Of a stretch of 64,000 bases of DNA, positions 44,092-53,258 are shown one piece after another. Position 1 is the stretch's first letter. The number at the start of each line of letters is the position of its first letter. Source of the DNA: Agrococcus beijingensis (GTDB taxonomy: Bacteria; Actinomycetota; Actinomycetes; Actinomycetales; Microbacteriaceae). The stretch spans positions 2,059,072-2,123,071 of the forward strand of contig NZ_CP132360.1 in the NCBI RefSeq assembly GCF_030758955.1, in the 5' to 3' direction. Below the pieces are notes generated by a model. It was not told the origin of the DNA. It did not search any database and was given only the letters and a program-made list of their open reading frames with translations. The position numbers and the translations under genes are program-made.

Positions 44092-45039
44092 TCACGGGCC
44101 GCAGGGCCGCGGCTCGTCGCCCGCCAGCGCGCAGCGCATGCCCTCGAAGGTGCTCAGCGACGGGTTCATGAAGCCGACGATCTCGAGCGACGTGCCCACC
44201 TCGCCCGAGGCGACCGGCACCTGCACCGCCACCTCACCGGCCTGGCCGATGCGCGGCACGACGATCGGGTCGGGCAGCTCGGCATCGATGCCGGCCGGCA
44301 GGGCGCAGGTGCGCGCCGCGCTGCACTCCGCCACGAAGGCGCGGCCGGCGGCGGCCAGCTCGGCGATCGCCGCGGCCGACAGGGTCGGCTCCAGGTCGAT
44401 CGCCACCTGCGAGCGCGGATCGCCGTCGACGTCGACCGTCGTGCCCGCCATGCTCACCAGCGGCGTCTCGATCGGCTCGACCCTGTGGCGCCCCGGCAGC
44501 AGCAGCAGCGAGCGGGTGGCCGGAACCACGCCGATCGCGTCGACCTGCACCGGCACCGAGAGCGTGCTGCGCACCGGCACCACCTCGCCGAGCGTGCGCT
44601 GCATGCGCCAGGCGCCGTCGGCGAAGACCGCGTCGATGCGCCGCAGCACCGTGCGGTCGGCCACCGCGTAGGAGACGCTCACCTGCGCCGTGCCGTCGCC
44701 CAGCTCGACACCGGTGATGCGGGGGCTGTGCAGCCTGCCCTCGGCGGCGATCGAGCTCGGCAGTGCCGCGGCCCGCTCGGCGGAGGAGAGCAGCGATGCC
44801 TCGGCGACCGCGTCGTCGCCCGCCGCGATCGACTGCAGGTACGCGCCGACCGCGTCGCGCGCCGCCTGCTCGGAGCGCGGACCGCCCTGCGCCGCGAGCG
44901 CCTGCACGCCCAGCGTGCCCGCGACCCCCACCAGCAGCGCGATCAGCGCGACGGCGACGTACGAGCGCCATGACGGCCGCGCACGATCCGCGTCGACCCA
45001 GCCCTCATAGGGCATCTGGAACTCGGGCGCCGTCGCCAT
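44092..45039 (-). CDS. PEFxMP-family membrane protein, paralogue 6
   Basis: A 315-residue, more divergent member: APEFQMP at 4-10, a short linker, a helix at about 27-50 (YVAVALIALLVGVAGTLGV), AVGAYLQSIAAGDDAVAEASL, LLLPGRHRVEP, DGDPRSQ, CSAARTCALPAG and a final Cys pair (MRCALAG...PCGP). The short linker gives the shortest cytoplasmic part. A CATCCT box precedes the ATG by 7 nt. An open frame continuing upstream is antisense to menC and rejected. Unknown function. Confidence 0.72.
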   Translation of the reverse strand: MATAPEFQMPYEGWVDADRARPSWRSYVAVALIALLVGVAGTLGVQALAAQGGPRSEQAARDAVGAYLQSIAAGDDAVAEASLLSSAERAAALPSSIAAEGRLHSPRITGVELGDGTAQVSVSYAVADRTVLRRIDAVFADGAWRMQRTLGEVVPVRSTLSVPVQVDAIGVVPATRSLLLLPGRHRVEPIETPLVSMAGTTVDVDGDPRSQVAIDLEPTLSAAAIAELAAAGRAFVAECSAARTCALPAGIDAELPDPIVVPRIGQAGEVAVQVPVASGEVGTSLEIVGFMNPSLSTFEGMRCALAGDEPRPCGP

Positions 45040-45080
45040 GCACCCAAGGATGCCACCGCATCCGCCCCGCTCCTTCCGGA

Positions 45081-45416
45081 CTACTGGAGCAGCCCGAGCG
45101 CGAACCCGATGATGAGGAAGACGACCGGGTTCGAGATGACCAGCATCGCGCCCGTGATCGCCGCCATCGTGACGTTCGCGGTGCCGCGCTTCGCGAACGC
45201 GGTGATCGCGAAGGCCAGGCCCAGCAGCGTGAAGACGCCCCAGACGGGCAGCATCCAGACGACCAGGCCGTCGAGGTCGACGTAGGCGATGCCCATGCAC
45301 AGCAGCAGCATCGCGCCGCACAGCACGGCCGCGACCAGCGCGAGGATGCCCCACGTCGGATTGCGGCGGCGGTCGCGCGCCTGGCGCGTCTCGATCACCC
45401 AGGGCAGCTCGGTCAC
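45081..45416 (-). CDS. Small three-helix membrane protein
   Basis: A 111-residue protein with RRRNPTWGILALVAAVLCGAML at the first helix, then two more (VVWMLPVWGVFTLLGLAFAI and ISNPVVFLIIGFALGLL). Not recognised. It is divergent from menC with 34 bp between, and precedes paralogue 6. Confidence 0.6.
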   Translation of the reverse strand: MTELPWVIETRQARDRRRNPTWGILALVAAVLCGAMLLLCMGIAYVDLDGLVVWMLPVWGVFTLLGLAFAITAFAKRGTANVTMAAITGAMLVISNPVVFLIIGFALGLLQ

Positions 45417-45450
45417 CCGACGATTGTGGCAGGCGTGCGAGCATGGGCGC

Positions 45451-46419
45451 GTGGACCTCGCCTACGAGCGGCTCGCTGACCGCATGCACGTCGTGTCGCT
45501 GCCGCTGACCACGAGGTTCCGCGGCGTCTCGCACCGCGAGATCGCACTGTTCTCGGGGCCGGCGGGCTGGGGCGAGTGGAGCCCCTTCCTGGAGTACGAG
45601 CCGGTCGAGGCCGCGCGCTGGCTGCGGGCCGCACTCGAGGACGCCGAGCTCGAGCGCCCGACGCCGGTGCGGGATCGGGTGCCGGTGAACGCGACGCTGC
45701 CGGCCGTCGCGCCGGCCTCGGTCGCCGGCGTGCTCGCGCGCTACGACGGCTGCCGCACCGTGAAGGTGAAGGTGGCCGAGCGCGGGCAGCTGCTCGCCGA
45801 CGACGTCGCGCGGGTCGCCGAGGTGCGGTCGCTGCTGCCCGACGTGCGGATCCGCGTCGACGCGAACGGCGGCTGGACGGTCGACGAGGCCGAGACCGCC
45901 GTGCGGGCGCTCGAGCGCTTCGACCTCGAGTACGTCGAGCAGCCGTGCGCGACGGTGCCCGAGCTGGCCGAGCTGCGCATGCGCGTGCACCGGCTCGCGA
46001 TCCCGATCGCCGCCGACGAGTCGGTGCGCAAGGCCGACGACCCGCTGCTGGTCGCCCGCGCGGGCGCCGCCGACCTGCTGGTCGTGAAGGCGCAGCCGCT
46101 CGGCGGCGTGCGCGCGGCGCTCGCGATCGTCGCCGAGGCCGGGCTGCCCGCGGTGGTCTCGTCAGCGCTCGACTCGTCGGTCGGGCTGTCGCTGGGCGCC
46201 GCCCTCGCCGCCGCGCTGCCGTCGCTGCCCTACGACTGCGGGCTCGGCACCGGGGCGCTGCTGGCCGCCGATGTCGCCGAGCCGCTCGTGCCGGTCGGCG
46301 GCTCGATCCCGGTCGCGCGCGTCACGCCCGACCCCGAGCTGCTGCGTCGCCACGCGGCCTCCCCCGAGCGCACCGCGCACTGGCGCGCCCGTCTGGCCGC
46401 CGCCCTCCCCCACCTCTGA
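45451..46419 (+). CDS. menC: o-Succinylbenzoate synthase
   Basis: A 322-residue enolase-superfamily enzyme dehydrating SHCHC. VKVKVAERG supplies the catalytic Lys pair, RVDANGGWTVDEA and YVEQPCATVPELAEL the metal ligands, and IAADESVRKADDP and LVVKAQPLGG the final Lys. GTG start at 45451. It completes menF, D, C, E, B, A, G within the window; no clear menH or DHNA-CoA thioesterase is seen. Confidence 0.94.
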   Translation: MDLAYERLADRMHVVSLPLTTRFRGVSHREIALFSGPAGWGEWSPFLEYEPVEAARWLRAALEDAELERPTPVRDRVPVNATLPAVAPASVAGVLARYDGCRTVKVKVAERGQLLADDVARVAEVRSLLPDVRIRVDANGGWTVDEAETAVRALERFDLEYVEQPCATVPELAELRMRVHRLAIPIAADESVRKADDPLLVARAGAADLLVVKAQPLGGVRAALAIVAEAGLPAVVSSALDSSVGLSLGAALAAALPSLPYDCGLGTGALLAADVAEPLVPVGGSIPVARVTPDPELLRRHAASPERTAHWRARLAAALPHL

Positions 46420-46420
46420 C

Positions 46421-46483
46421 CTCAACGTGCCAGGTGCGGGGCAGGCGCGAATATCGCGTCATCGCAGCACCTGGCACGTTGAG
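46421..46483. terminator. 17-bp perfect inverted repeat between menC and ccsB
   Basis: CTCAACGTGCCAGGTGC (46421-46437) and its exact complement (46467-46483) flank a 29-nt loop that itself contains CGCGA-ATA-TCGCG. It starts two bases after the menC stop and ends 8 bp from the convergent ccsB stop. It probably serves as a bidirectional terminator, but the length and nested palindrome also suit a mobile REP/MITE-like unit. Confidence 0.75.
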
Positions 46484-46491
46484 TTGAGGGG

Positions 46492-47442
46492 TCAGAGGCC
46501 GCTGTAGGCGTGCAGGCCCTTGAAGAAGAGGTTCACGACCGTGAAGTTGAAGATCACGGCGGCGAAGCCGACCAGCTGCAGCCACGCCGAGCGGGTGCCG
46601 CGCCAGCCGCGCGTCGCCCGCGCGTGGATGTAGCCCGCGTAGATCACCCAGATGACGAAGGTCCAGACCTCCTTGGTGTCCCACCCCCAGTAGCGGCCCC
46701 ACGCGTGCTCGGCCCAGACGGCGCCGGCGATGAGCGTGAAGGTCCAGGCGATGAAGCCGATCACGCCGACGCGGTAGGCGAGGTCTTCGAGCTGCACGGT
46801 CGAAGGCACCGAGCGCAGGAACGCGTTCGAGCGCCGCTCCTTGATGAGCTGCAGGATGCTGAGGCCCGACCCGAGCGCGAACAGCCCCGTGCCGAGCGTC
46901 GCCACGAACACGTGGATCACCAGCCACGGCGACTGCAGCCCGGGCTGCAGGGGCGCGATGCTGACATAGAAGTTGACGGTCGCGGCGCCGAGGAAGACGG
47001 TCGCGAGACCCGTGATGAAGACGCCCAGGAAGTTCATGTCGCGCCACAGCCGCGACACCAGGAAGACGCCCACGATCATCGCGACACCGGTCAGCGCGAA
47101 CTCGTACATGTTCGCCCACGGCACCCGCTCGGCCGCGATGCCGCGCAGCACCACGCCCACGACGTGGAGCGCCCAGGCGAGCACGGTCAGCGCGAAGCCG
47201 ATGCGGGCCCCGCGTCCGGGCGGCGCGACGACGGATGCGTCCGCCCGCTCGGGCGCATCGGTGACGGCGGGTGCACCGACGGGAGCGCCGGCGCCCACCA
47301 GCTCGCGCGCGGCCGCCGGCACGGCCTTCGCCGCCGAGCGGCGCGCCACGTCGACCGCGTAGGCGATGAACGCGATCGTGTAGACCGCCATCGCCGAGTA
47401 GACCAGCAGCAGCGAGTAGGAGTCGAGTTCGGGGGGAGTCAC
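46492..47442 (-). CDS. ccsB: Cytochrome c biogenesis protein CcsB (ResC)
   Basis: A 316-residue membrane protein of System II heme delivery. The tryptophan-rich heme-handling motif is present in WAEHAWGRYWGWDTKEVWTF, and further conserved segments include RGIAAERVPWANMYEF. It forms with ResB the heme exporter/ligase. The GTG start overlaps the resB stop by 4 bp. It is the last gene of the operon. Confidence 0.95.
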   Translation of the reverse strand: MTPPELDSYSLLLVYSAMAVYTIAFIAYAVDVARRSAAKAVPAAARELVGAGAPVGAPAVTDAPERADASVVAPPGRGARIGFALTVLAWALHVVGVVLRGIAAERVPWANMYEFALTGVAMIVGVFLVSRLWRDMNFLGVFITGLATVFLGAATVNFYVSIAPLQPGLQSPWLVIHVFVATLGTGLFALGSGLSILQLIKERRSNAFLRSVPSTVQLEDLAYRVGVIGFIAWTFTLIAGAVWAEHAWGRYWGWDTKEVWTFVIWVIYAGYIHARATRGWRGTRSAWLQLVGFAAVIFNFTVVNLFFKGLHAYSGL

Positions 47443-49163
47443 CTGTCGATCGTACTCTCGCGCTCGTTCGCGCCCATAGCCGGCCGGTGCTCCGCGGGCG
47501 CGTCGTCAGCGTCACTCGCGGTGCCCGCCGCGGCACCAGCGGCGGCCGCCGCATCGCTCGTCGCGGCACCGTCAGCGCCCGACCCCGCGCCGCCGCGCGC
47601 CTCGGCGACCCGCGTCGCGAGGTCGTCGACCGCGCGCTCGAGCGCGGGGTCCTCGCCGCGCGCGAGGCCCGCGAGCTCGAGCCGCCCGCCGGCGACCGCC
47701 TTCACCCACATGCGCCGGCGCGGGATCAGCAGCGACGCCAGCAGCGACAGGAACAGCACGATCGTGATCCACAGCACCGGCGTCTGCGTGTAGTCGAGAT
47801 GCACCTCGATGACGCCGTAGCGGCGCACGTCCTCGAAGGTGATCGTGCCCAGCCCGCCGGGGATCTCGATGCTGTCGCCGACGAACATCGTGAGCGATTC
47901 CGCGCCGGAGTCGCCCCCGGCGATCTGCGTCATCTCGTCGGTCTCGAGCGCGTACACCGAGCGCGGGATGCCCGCGTCGAGGCCGAGGTCGCCGGTGAAC
48001 GCCTGCAGCGACAGCACCGGGTTGGCGAGGTCGGGGTAGGCCGACGCGAGCGCCCCCGTCTCGAGCGCCGCAGCCGTCGGGTAGAAGAAGCCGCGCAGGC
48101 CGACCTGCTCATCGAGGCCGTCTGGCAGCTTGATCACGCCGAGGCTCGTGTACAGGTCGTCCTGCGCGAGGAACGGCGTGTACTCGTCGTAGACGACCTG
48201 CCCTGCCGCGTCGCGCACCGAGATGCGCGGGGCGTAGCCGTTCGAGATCAGGTAGAGGTCGGAGCCGGCGACGCGCAGCGGCTGGTTGACCTTGATCTGC
48301 GCCGGCCGCTGCTGACCGTCCTCGGTGACGGTGACGGACGCCGTGAAGTCGATGGGCGTGCCGGCGGCCTGCGGGTTCTCGGTCTCGTAGACCACATCGA
48401 GGTCGTCGAGCTGCACCGCGAAGGGCGCGACGGTCGCGTCGTCGAACCACTGCCCCGCCGAGAACGAGTCGTAGCTCGACAGCGTGTTCGCGAACCCGCG
48501 CCCCTCGACCACCAGCCGCTGCCCGTTGTAGCCGAAGCCCGAGCCGAGCCCGATGACGAGCAGCAGCGCCAGCATCGAGATGTGGAACAGCAGGTTGCCG
48601 GTCTCGCGCAGGTAGCCGCGCTCGGCCGAGATCGAGTCGCCGTAGCGGGTGGTGCGGTAGCCCAGCCGCCGCAGCACGCCGTTCGCGGCATCGAGGTCGG
48701 ATGCGTCGCCGGCGACGGTCTGGAACCCCACGAGCCGAGACAGGCGCGCCGGGGTGCGCGGCGGGAGCGCCCGCATGGCGCGCCAGTGGTGGACGAGGCG
48801 CGGGATGACGCATCCGACCAGTGACGTGAACAGCAGCAGGTAGATCGCCGAGAACCAGGGGCTCGAGTAGACGTCGTGGAGCGAGAGCGCGTCGTAGAGC
48901 CACACGAGCTCGGGGTTGTCGGCGCGCACCTGGATGACGCCGTTGGGGTCGGAGGAGTTCTGCGGCACGAGGCTGCCGGGGATCGCCGCGACGGCGAGCA
49001 GCAGCAGCAGCACGATGGCGGTGCGCATCGAGGTGAGCTGCCGCCACATGAAGCGCGCCCAGCCGCGCACGCCGAGGATGGGCCCGTTGCCGGAGCCCTC
49101 CGGCGAGTGCGACTCGATGTGGTCGCTCGGCCGCAGCGGGTCGGCGTCAGATGATCGTGACAA
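47439..49163 (-). CDS. resB: Cytochrome c biogenesis protein ResB
   Basis: About 574 residues. WRQLTSMRTAIVLLLLLAVAAIPGSLVPQ begins the first helix, followed by more helices, a large outside domain (YDSFSAGQWFDDATVAPF) and a last helix near VLWITIVLFLSLLASLLIPRRRM. It is typical of ResB/Ccs1. The start is uncertain: TTG 49163 overlaps the ccdA end by 17 bp, while a GTG at 49211 gives a longer overlap. The Ala-rich C-terminal tail is probably disordered. Confidence 0.9.
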   Translation of the reverse strand: MSRSSDADPLRPSDHIESHSPEGSGNGPILGVRGWARFMWRQLTSMRTAIVLLLLLAVAAIPGSLVPQNSSDPNGVIQVRADNPELVWLYDALSLHDVYSSPWFSAIYLLLFTSLVGCVIPRLVHHWRAMRALPPRTPARLSRLVGFQTVAGDASDLDAANGVLRRLGYRTTRYGDSISAERGYLRETGNLLFHISMLALLLVIGLGSGFGYNGQRLVVEGRGFANTLSSYDSFSAGQWFDDATVAPFAVQLDDLDVVYETENPQAAGTPIDFTASVTVTEDGQQRPAQIKVNQPLRVAGSDLYLISNGYAPRISVRDAAGQVVYDEYTPFLAQDDLYTSLGVIKLPDGLDEQVGLRGFFYPTAAALETGALASAYPDLANPVLSLQAFTGDLGLDAGIPRSVYALETDEMTQIAGGDSGAESLTMFVGDSIEIPGGLGTITFEDVRRYGVIEVHLDYTQTPVLWITIVLFLSLLASLLIPRRRMWVKAVAGGRLELAGLARGEDPALERAVDDLATRVAEARGGAGSGADGAATSDAAAAAGAAAGTASDADDAPAEHRPAMGANERESTIDR

Positions 49164-49935
49164 AGGAGGCGATCCAACCCTGGAGCGACTGCATGATGGC
49201 GTTCCATGCACCGGTGACCATCAGCACGCCGATGGCGATGAGCATCGCGCCGCCGGCGATGTTGATGGCGCGGATGTGGCGGCGCATCCACGCGACGGCC
49301 CCGCCGGCCCAGCCGAGGCCGAGCGCGATGAGCAGGAAGGGGATGCCGAGGCCGAGCGCGTAGGCGAGTCCGAGCACGGCGCCCTGGCCTGCCGAGCCGG
49401 TGGTGACGGTGAGCGCGCTGATGGCGGCGAGCGTGGGGCCCGAGCAGGGGGTCCAGCCGAGCGCGAACACGACGCCGACGACGGGCGCGGTCCACATGCC
49501 GCCCGACTTGACCTGCTGCGGCTTCCAGATGCGCTGCATGAACGAGAACTGGCCGACGAACACGAGCCCCAGCACGATCAGCAGGCCGCCGAGGATGCGC
49601 ACCAGCAGGTCGCTGTACTGCAGCAGGAACGAGCTGATGCCGCCGACCAGCGCGCTGCCGAGCACGAACACGAGCGTGAACCCGGCGATGAAGAGCCCGA
49701 CGCCCGCGATCATGCGGCGACGGCTGCCGTCGGGGCCGACGAGCGAGCCGACGAGTCCCAGGTAGCCGGGCACGAGCGGCAGGATGCACGGGCTCGCGAA
49801 CGAGATGAGACCGGCGAGCAGCGCGATCGGCACCGACACGAGCAGCTGGCCGCTGAGCACCGCGCCGGCCGGGTCGAACCCGGCCGCGGCGGTCGACGAG
49901 ATGGCGGATGCGGTCGGCAGCAGGGCAGTGATCAC
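49147..49935 (-). CDS. ccdA: CcdA-type thiol-disulfide transporter
   Basis: A 262-residue membrane protein with about six helices that carries reducing equivalents outward for cytochrome c maturation. ISFASPCILPLVPGYLGLVGSL contains the first active Cys and GWTPCSGPTLAAI the second. The GTG overlaps the tlpA stop by 4 bp. Confidence 0.94.
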   Translation of the reverse strand: MITALLPTASAISSTAAAGFDPAGAVLSGQLLVSVPIALLAGLISFASPCILPLVPGYLGLVGSLVGPDGSRRRMIAGVGLFIAGFTLVFVLGSALVGGISSFLLQYSDLLVRILGGLLIVLGLVFVGQFSFMQRIWKPQQVKSGGMWTAPVVGVVFALGWTPCSGPTLAAISALTVTTGSAGQGAVLGLAYALGLGIPFLLIALGLGWAGGAVAWMRRHIRAINIAGGAMLIAIGVLMVTGAWNAIMQSLQGWIASFVTII

Positions 49936-50519
49936 CGCTCCAGCTCCTCCCGCAGCAGCGTGGCGAGGATCGAGGTGTCGGTCACGGCGCCGGAGACGCG
50001 CGCGGCGACACGGCCCTCCTTGTCGAGGACGATCGTCGAGGGCACCGCGTTCGGGGCGACGATGCCGGTGAAGGCGAGCTGCGCCTGCGCGGTCTCATCG
50101 TCGAGCAGCGACGGGTACTCGATCGAAAACTGCTCCTCGAAGGCGTTCGCCTGGGCGGCGCCGTCGCGGGTGTTCACGCCCAGGAAGTCGACCTCGTCGC
50201 CGAACTCGGCGTACAGCTCGGCGAGCACCGGCGCCTCGATCCGGCAGGGCGGGCAGGCGGCGTACCAGAAGTTCACCAGCGTCACGCCGTCGAGGTCGGC
50301 GGAGTCGAACTCCCCGCCGTCGGCGAGCGGCCCGGCGAAGGCGCCGGGCGCCTGGCGCGCTTCGGGGGCGATCTCGGTGATGATGCCGTCGCCCGAGATG
50401 TAGCCGGCGTCGCCGACCTGCCCGGCGATGCCGTCGGTGCTGGAGCAGCCCACGAGCGCGAGCGCAGCGAGTGCGGCCGCCACCAGACGCATCCGCCCGC
50501 CGCTCTTGAGGCCGCGCAT
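49932..50519 (-). CDS. Thioredoxin-like lipoprotein (TlpA/ResA)
   Basis: A 195-residue exported thiol reductase. The lipobox LVGC near residue 25 marks a lipoprotein; the thioredoxin fold has NFWYAACPPCRIEAP with the CPPC centre and the cis-Pro segment AVPSTIVLD. It would reduce apocytochrome c cysteines using electrons from CcdA. Its ATG overlaps the phosphatase stop (TGATG). Confidence 0.92.
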   Translation of the reverse strand: MRGLKSGGRMRLVAAALAALALVGCSSTDGIAGQVGDAGYISGDGIITEIAPEARQAPGAFAGPLADGGEFDSADLDGVTLVNFWYAACPPCRIEAPVLAELYAEFGDEVDFLGVNTRDGAAQANAFEEQFSIEYPSLLDDETAQAQLAFTGIVAPNAVPSTIVLDKEGRVAARVSGAVTDTSILATLLREELER

Positions 50520-51181
50520 CAGACTGCTCCCGCGTCGATGGCGGCGACCGAGGCCGCCGGCTCGACGTAGTCGATCTCGGTGAAGCGGCCGTCGACGCGC
50601 GCGAACGAGGTGATCGACGAGAGCTGGCAGCGGCGCTTGCGCGGGTCGTGCCAGAGTCGCTTGCCGGCCAGGTGCAGGTGCGCCATCCAGATCGGCGACT
50701 GGTGGCTGACCATCACGATGTCGCCGTCGTCGCCCGACTCGTCGAGCTCGTCCCAGGCGTCCTCCATCGCGGCGACCATGCGCTGCGCGATCGCCTGGTA
50801 GGGCTCGCCCCAGGAGGGGCGGAACGGGTCGCGCAGCAGCGGCCAGGACGAGGGGTGCCGCAGCGCGCCGCTCGCCTCGAAGGTCTTGCCCTCGAACGAG
50901 TTGGTGGGCTCGATGATGCGGTGCTCGGTGCGGATGTCGAGGTCGAACGCGTCGGCGAAGGGCTGCGCCGACTGCCGGGCCCGCTCGAGCGGGCGGGCCG
51001 CGAGCCGCACGACCTGGCGGGCGATCGAGCCGGAGGCGAGGTGGTCGGCGGCGAGCTGCGCCATGCGGGCGCCGCGCTCCGAGAGCACGAAGCCGGGCAT
51101 GCGGCCGTAGAGCACGCGTCCCGGGTTGTCGACCTCGCCATGGCGCACGAGATGGAGGCGGCGAGCAGGCATGGGGACCAT
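50519..51181 (-). CDS. Histidine phosphatase family protein
   Basis: About 220 residues. LHLVRHGEVDNPGRVLYGRMPG carries the catalytic RHG, and VMVSHQSPIWMAHLHLAG the second catalytic His. It lies at the head of the cytochrome c operon, as phosphoglycerate-mutase-like genes often do in actinobacteria; the substrate is unknown. The start may be ATG 51181 or the ATG three codons later. Confidence 0.88.
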   Translation of the reverse strand: MVPMPARRLHLVRHGEVDNPGRVLYGRMPGFVLSERGARMAQLAADHLASGSIARQVVRLAARPLERARQSAQPFADAFDLDIRTEHRIIEPTNSFEGKTFEASGALRHPSSWPLLRDPFRPSWGEPYQAIAQRMVAAMEDAWDELDESGDDGDIVMVSHQSPIWMAHLHLAGKRLWHDPRKRRCQLSSITSFARVDGRFTEIDYVEPAASVAAIDAGAV

Positions 51182-51277
51182 CGTACCTGCGTCCGCCATT
51201 GGCCGAGGATGCCCGCGAGCCTCCGCCGCGACCCCTGCACCGAGCCGGCCGCCGCCGTCGCGCGAGACAATGGCACG

Positions 51278-51559
51278 GTGCCGCTCCTCTTCCCGCTCGT
51301 GCTCGCGCTGGTCATCGCCGCGGGCGCCTGCCTGCTCTGGATCTGGGCGCGCTCGATCGCGCGCCGCCCGTACGGCGGCCCGGTCGCCTCGCTCGTGGTG
51401 GTGATCGCGGCGGTGGGCGTGTGGCTGCTGATCGCGTCGGACGGGGCGGATGCGTCGGTGCCGGCCGCGGCGGGATGGGCGGCGCTGGGCGGTTCCGCCC
51501 TGGTGCTGGTGGGCGGCTGGATCGCGCTGGCGAAGCTGACGGATCAGCGCGAAAGGTAG
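51278..51559 (+). CDS. Small membrane protein upstream of aspS
   Basis: A 93-residue protein with three hydrophobic helices (LLFPLVLALVIAAGACLLWIW first). Not recognised. GTG start. Its TAG stop codon overlaps the -10 box of aspS. An upstream open frame is antisense to the phosphatase and rejected. Confidence 0.6.
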   Translation: MPLLFPLVLALVIAAGACLLWIWARSIARRPYGGPVASLVVVIAAVGVWLLIASDGADASVPAAAGWAALGGSALVLVGGWIALAKLTDQRER

Positions 51560-51562
51560 GAT
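51557..51562 (+). promoter_or_regulatory. Leaderless -10 (TAGGAT) of aspS
   Basis: TAGGAT ends 7 nt before the GTG of aspS and begins with the stop codon of the preceding small gene. Confidence 0.55.
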
Positions 51563-51569
51563 CGAGCCC

Positions 51570-52877
51570 GTGACTCAGCGGACTCTCATCAACGACCTTG
51601 CAGCGCTCCCCGACGGCCCCGTGAAGGTGCAGGGCTGGGTCGAGACGGTGCGCGACCAGAAGCGCGTGCAGTTCGTGATCCTGCGCGACGAGTCCGGCTC
51701 CGCCCAGCTGGTGAACCCGGTGAACGAGGAGACGGCCGAGACGGCCGGGAAGATCTCGGCCCTCATGCACGGCTCGTTCGTCACGGTCGAGGGCGACCTG
51801 AAGGCCGATGAGCGCGTCAAGCTCGGCGGCCTCGAGGTGAAGGTGCGCTCGCTGACCGTCGAGTCGGTCGCGAAGGACTCCCCCATCGCCGACGACTCGT
51901 CGATCGACAAGCGCCTCGACTGGCGCTTCCTCGACCTGCGCCGCCCCGAGGCGCAGCTGATCTTCCGCGTGCAGACCACGATCGAGCACGCGCTGCGCCA
52001 GCACTGGATCGACGAGGGCTTCATCGAGCTGCACACGCCGAAGCTGATGGCGACGGCTTCCGAGTCGCGCGCCGAGCTCTTCGAGGTGCCCTACTTCGAG
52101 ACCACCGCCTACCTCGCGCAGTCGCCGCAGCTGTTCAAGCAGATGGCCCAGTCGGCCGGCTTCGGCAAGATCTTCGAGATCGCGCCCGCCTTCCGCGCCG
52201 ACCCGTCGTTCACGAGCCGCCACGCGACCGAGTTCACGTCGATCGACTCCGAGATCTCCTGGATCGACTCGCACGAGGACGTCATGCAGCTGCACGAGAC
52301 GCTGCTCGCCAAGGCCGTCGCCGCCGTCGTCGAGAAGCACGGCGCCGCGATCCAGGAGCACTTCGGCGTCGAGGTGCAGGTGCCCGCACTGCCGTTCCCG
52401 CGCATCCCCCACGCCGAGGTGAAGCAGATCGTCGAGGCCCGCGGCCACACGATCGAGCGCACCGACGGCGACCTCGACCCCGAGGCGGAGCGCCAGATCT
52501 CGGCGCACGTCAAGGAGACGATGGGCCACGACTTCGTGTTCGTCACCGACTTCCCGTCGAGCGTGCGGCCGTTCTACCACCTGCGCCCCGAGGGCGACGG
52601 CTCGATCACGAACTCCTACGACCTGATCTACAACGGCGTCGAGATCTCCACCGGCGCGCAGCGCGAGCACCGCGCCGAGGTGCTCGAGGCCCAGATCGTC
52701 GAGAAGGGCATGAACCCGGCGGAGCTCGAGGAGTACCTCGACTTCTTCCGCTACGGCGTGCCCCCGCACGGCGGCTTCGGCATGGGCCTGGCCCGCCTCG
52801 TCATGCTGATGCTCGGCCTCGGCTCGATCCGCGAGACCACGTTCCTCTTCCGCGGCCCGACGCGCCTGACGCCGTAG
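51570..52877 (+). CDS. aspS: Aspartyl-tRNA synthetase, archaeal-type (short form)
   Basis: A 435-residue class II synthetase: N-terminal OB-fold (VKVQGWVETVRDQKRVQFVILRD), then motif 2 FRADPSFTSRHATEFTSID and motif 3 GFGMGLARLVMLMLGL. It lacks the GAD insertion of the ~590-residue bacterial enzyme, so it is the archaeal/eukaryal type. Such forms are often non-discriminating and charge tRNA-Asn too, paired with GatCAB; GatCAB is not in this window. The GTG start is supported by a leaderless box. Confidence 0.93.
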   Translation: MTQRTLINDLAALPDGPVKVQGWVETVRDQKRVQFVILRDESGSAQLVNPVNEETAETAGKISALMHGSFVTVEGDLKADERVKLGGLEVKVRSLTVESVAKDSPIADDSSIDKRLDWRFLDLRRPEAQLIFRVQTTIEHALRQHWIDEGFIELHTPKLMATASESRAELFEVPYFETTAYLAQSPQLFKQMAQSAGFGKIFEIAPAFRADPSFTSRHATEFTSIDSEISWIDSHEDVMQLHETLLAKAVAAVVEKHGAAIQEHFGVEVQVPALPFPRIPHAEVKQIVEARGHTIERTDGDLDPEAERQISAHVKETMGHDFVFVTDFPSSVRPFYHLRPEGDGSITNSYDLIYNGVEISTGAQREHRAEVLEAQIVEKGMNPAELEEYLDFFRYGVPPHGGFGMGLARLVMLMLGLGSIRETTFLFRGPTRLTP

Positions 52878-52925
52878 GCGCATCCGCCCCTTGAGCACTC
52901 GCGTCCGGATCGAGGACGCGGACGC

Positions 52926-53180
52926 TCAGCTGGCGGCGAGCCGCGCCCGGATGCGGTCGGCGAGCTTCGCGGGGTCGACCCGCCACGCGCTGTGCTGGCG
53001 ACCGTCGATCAGCACGACCGGGATGTCGTCGCTGTAGAGCTCGGCCAGCCTCGCGTCGTCGAGGATCGAGCGCTCCTCGAGCGTGACGCCGTCGAAGCCG
53101 GCGACGACTCGCTCGACGATCGGCCGGGCGTCGTCGCAGAGGTGGCACCCGGGCTTCGTGATGAGCGTGATCTCGACCAT
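52926..53180 (-). CDS. Glutaredoxin-family thiol-disulfide protein
   Basis: An 84-residue thioredoxin-fold protein with ITLITKPGCHLCDDARPIV; the CHLC centre (C12/C15) resembles the DUF836/glutaredoxin-like group. DIPVVLIDGR supplies the cis-Pro. Its target is unknown. A leaderless TAGGCT box precedes it. Confidence 0.88.
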   Translation of the reverse strand: MVEITLITKPGCHLCDDARPIVERVVAGFDGVTLEERSILDDARLAELYSDDIPVVLIDGRQHSAWRVDPAKLADRIRARLAAS

Positions 53181-53186
53181 GCGATC

Positions 53187-53192
53187 AGCCTA
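53187..53192 (-). promoter_or_regulatory. Leaderless -10 (TAGGCT) of the glutaredoxin-like gene
   Basis: TAGGCT on the minus strand ends 6 nt before the ATG at 53180. Confidence 0.5.
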
Positions 53193-53209
53193 GGCGGCGG
53201 CAGGAACGG

Positions 53210-53249
53210 GCAGAGGCCGGAGACCCGCATCGCGGGCTCCGGCCTCTGC
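53210..53249 (-). terminator. Terminator hairpin behind the bS22-like gene
   Basis: GCAGAGGCCGGAG (53210-53222) pairs exactly with 53237-53249, with an inner CCCGC/GCGGG stem and one bulged A. It lies 10 bp past the stop codon of the small ribosomal protein gene and 18 bp before the glutaredoxin promoter. Confidence 0.8.
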
Positions 53250-53258
53250 TGCAACCGA

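Noticed and set aside
45040..45990. Upstream extension of PEFxMP paralogue 6
   Set aside because: The extension is antisense to menC, and the PEFQMP motif and CATCCT box support the ATG at 45039.
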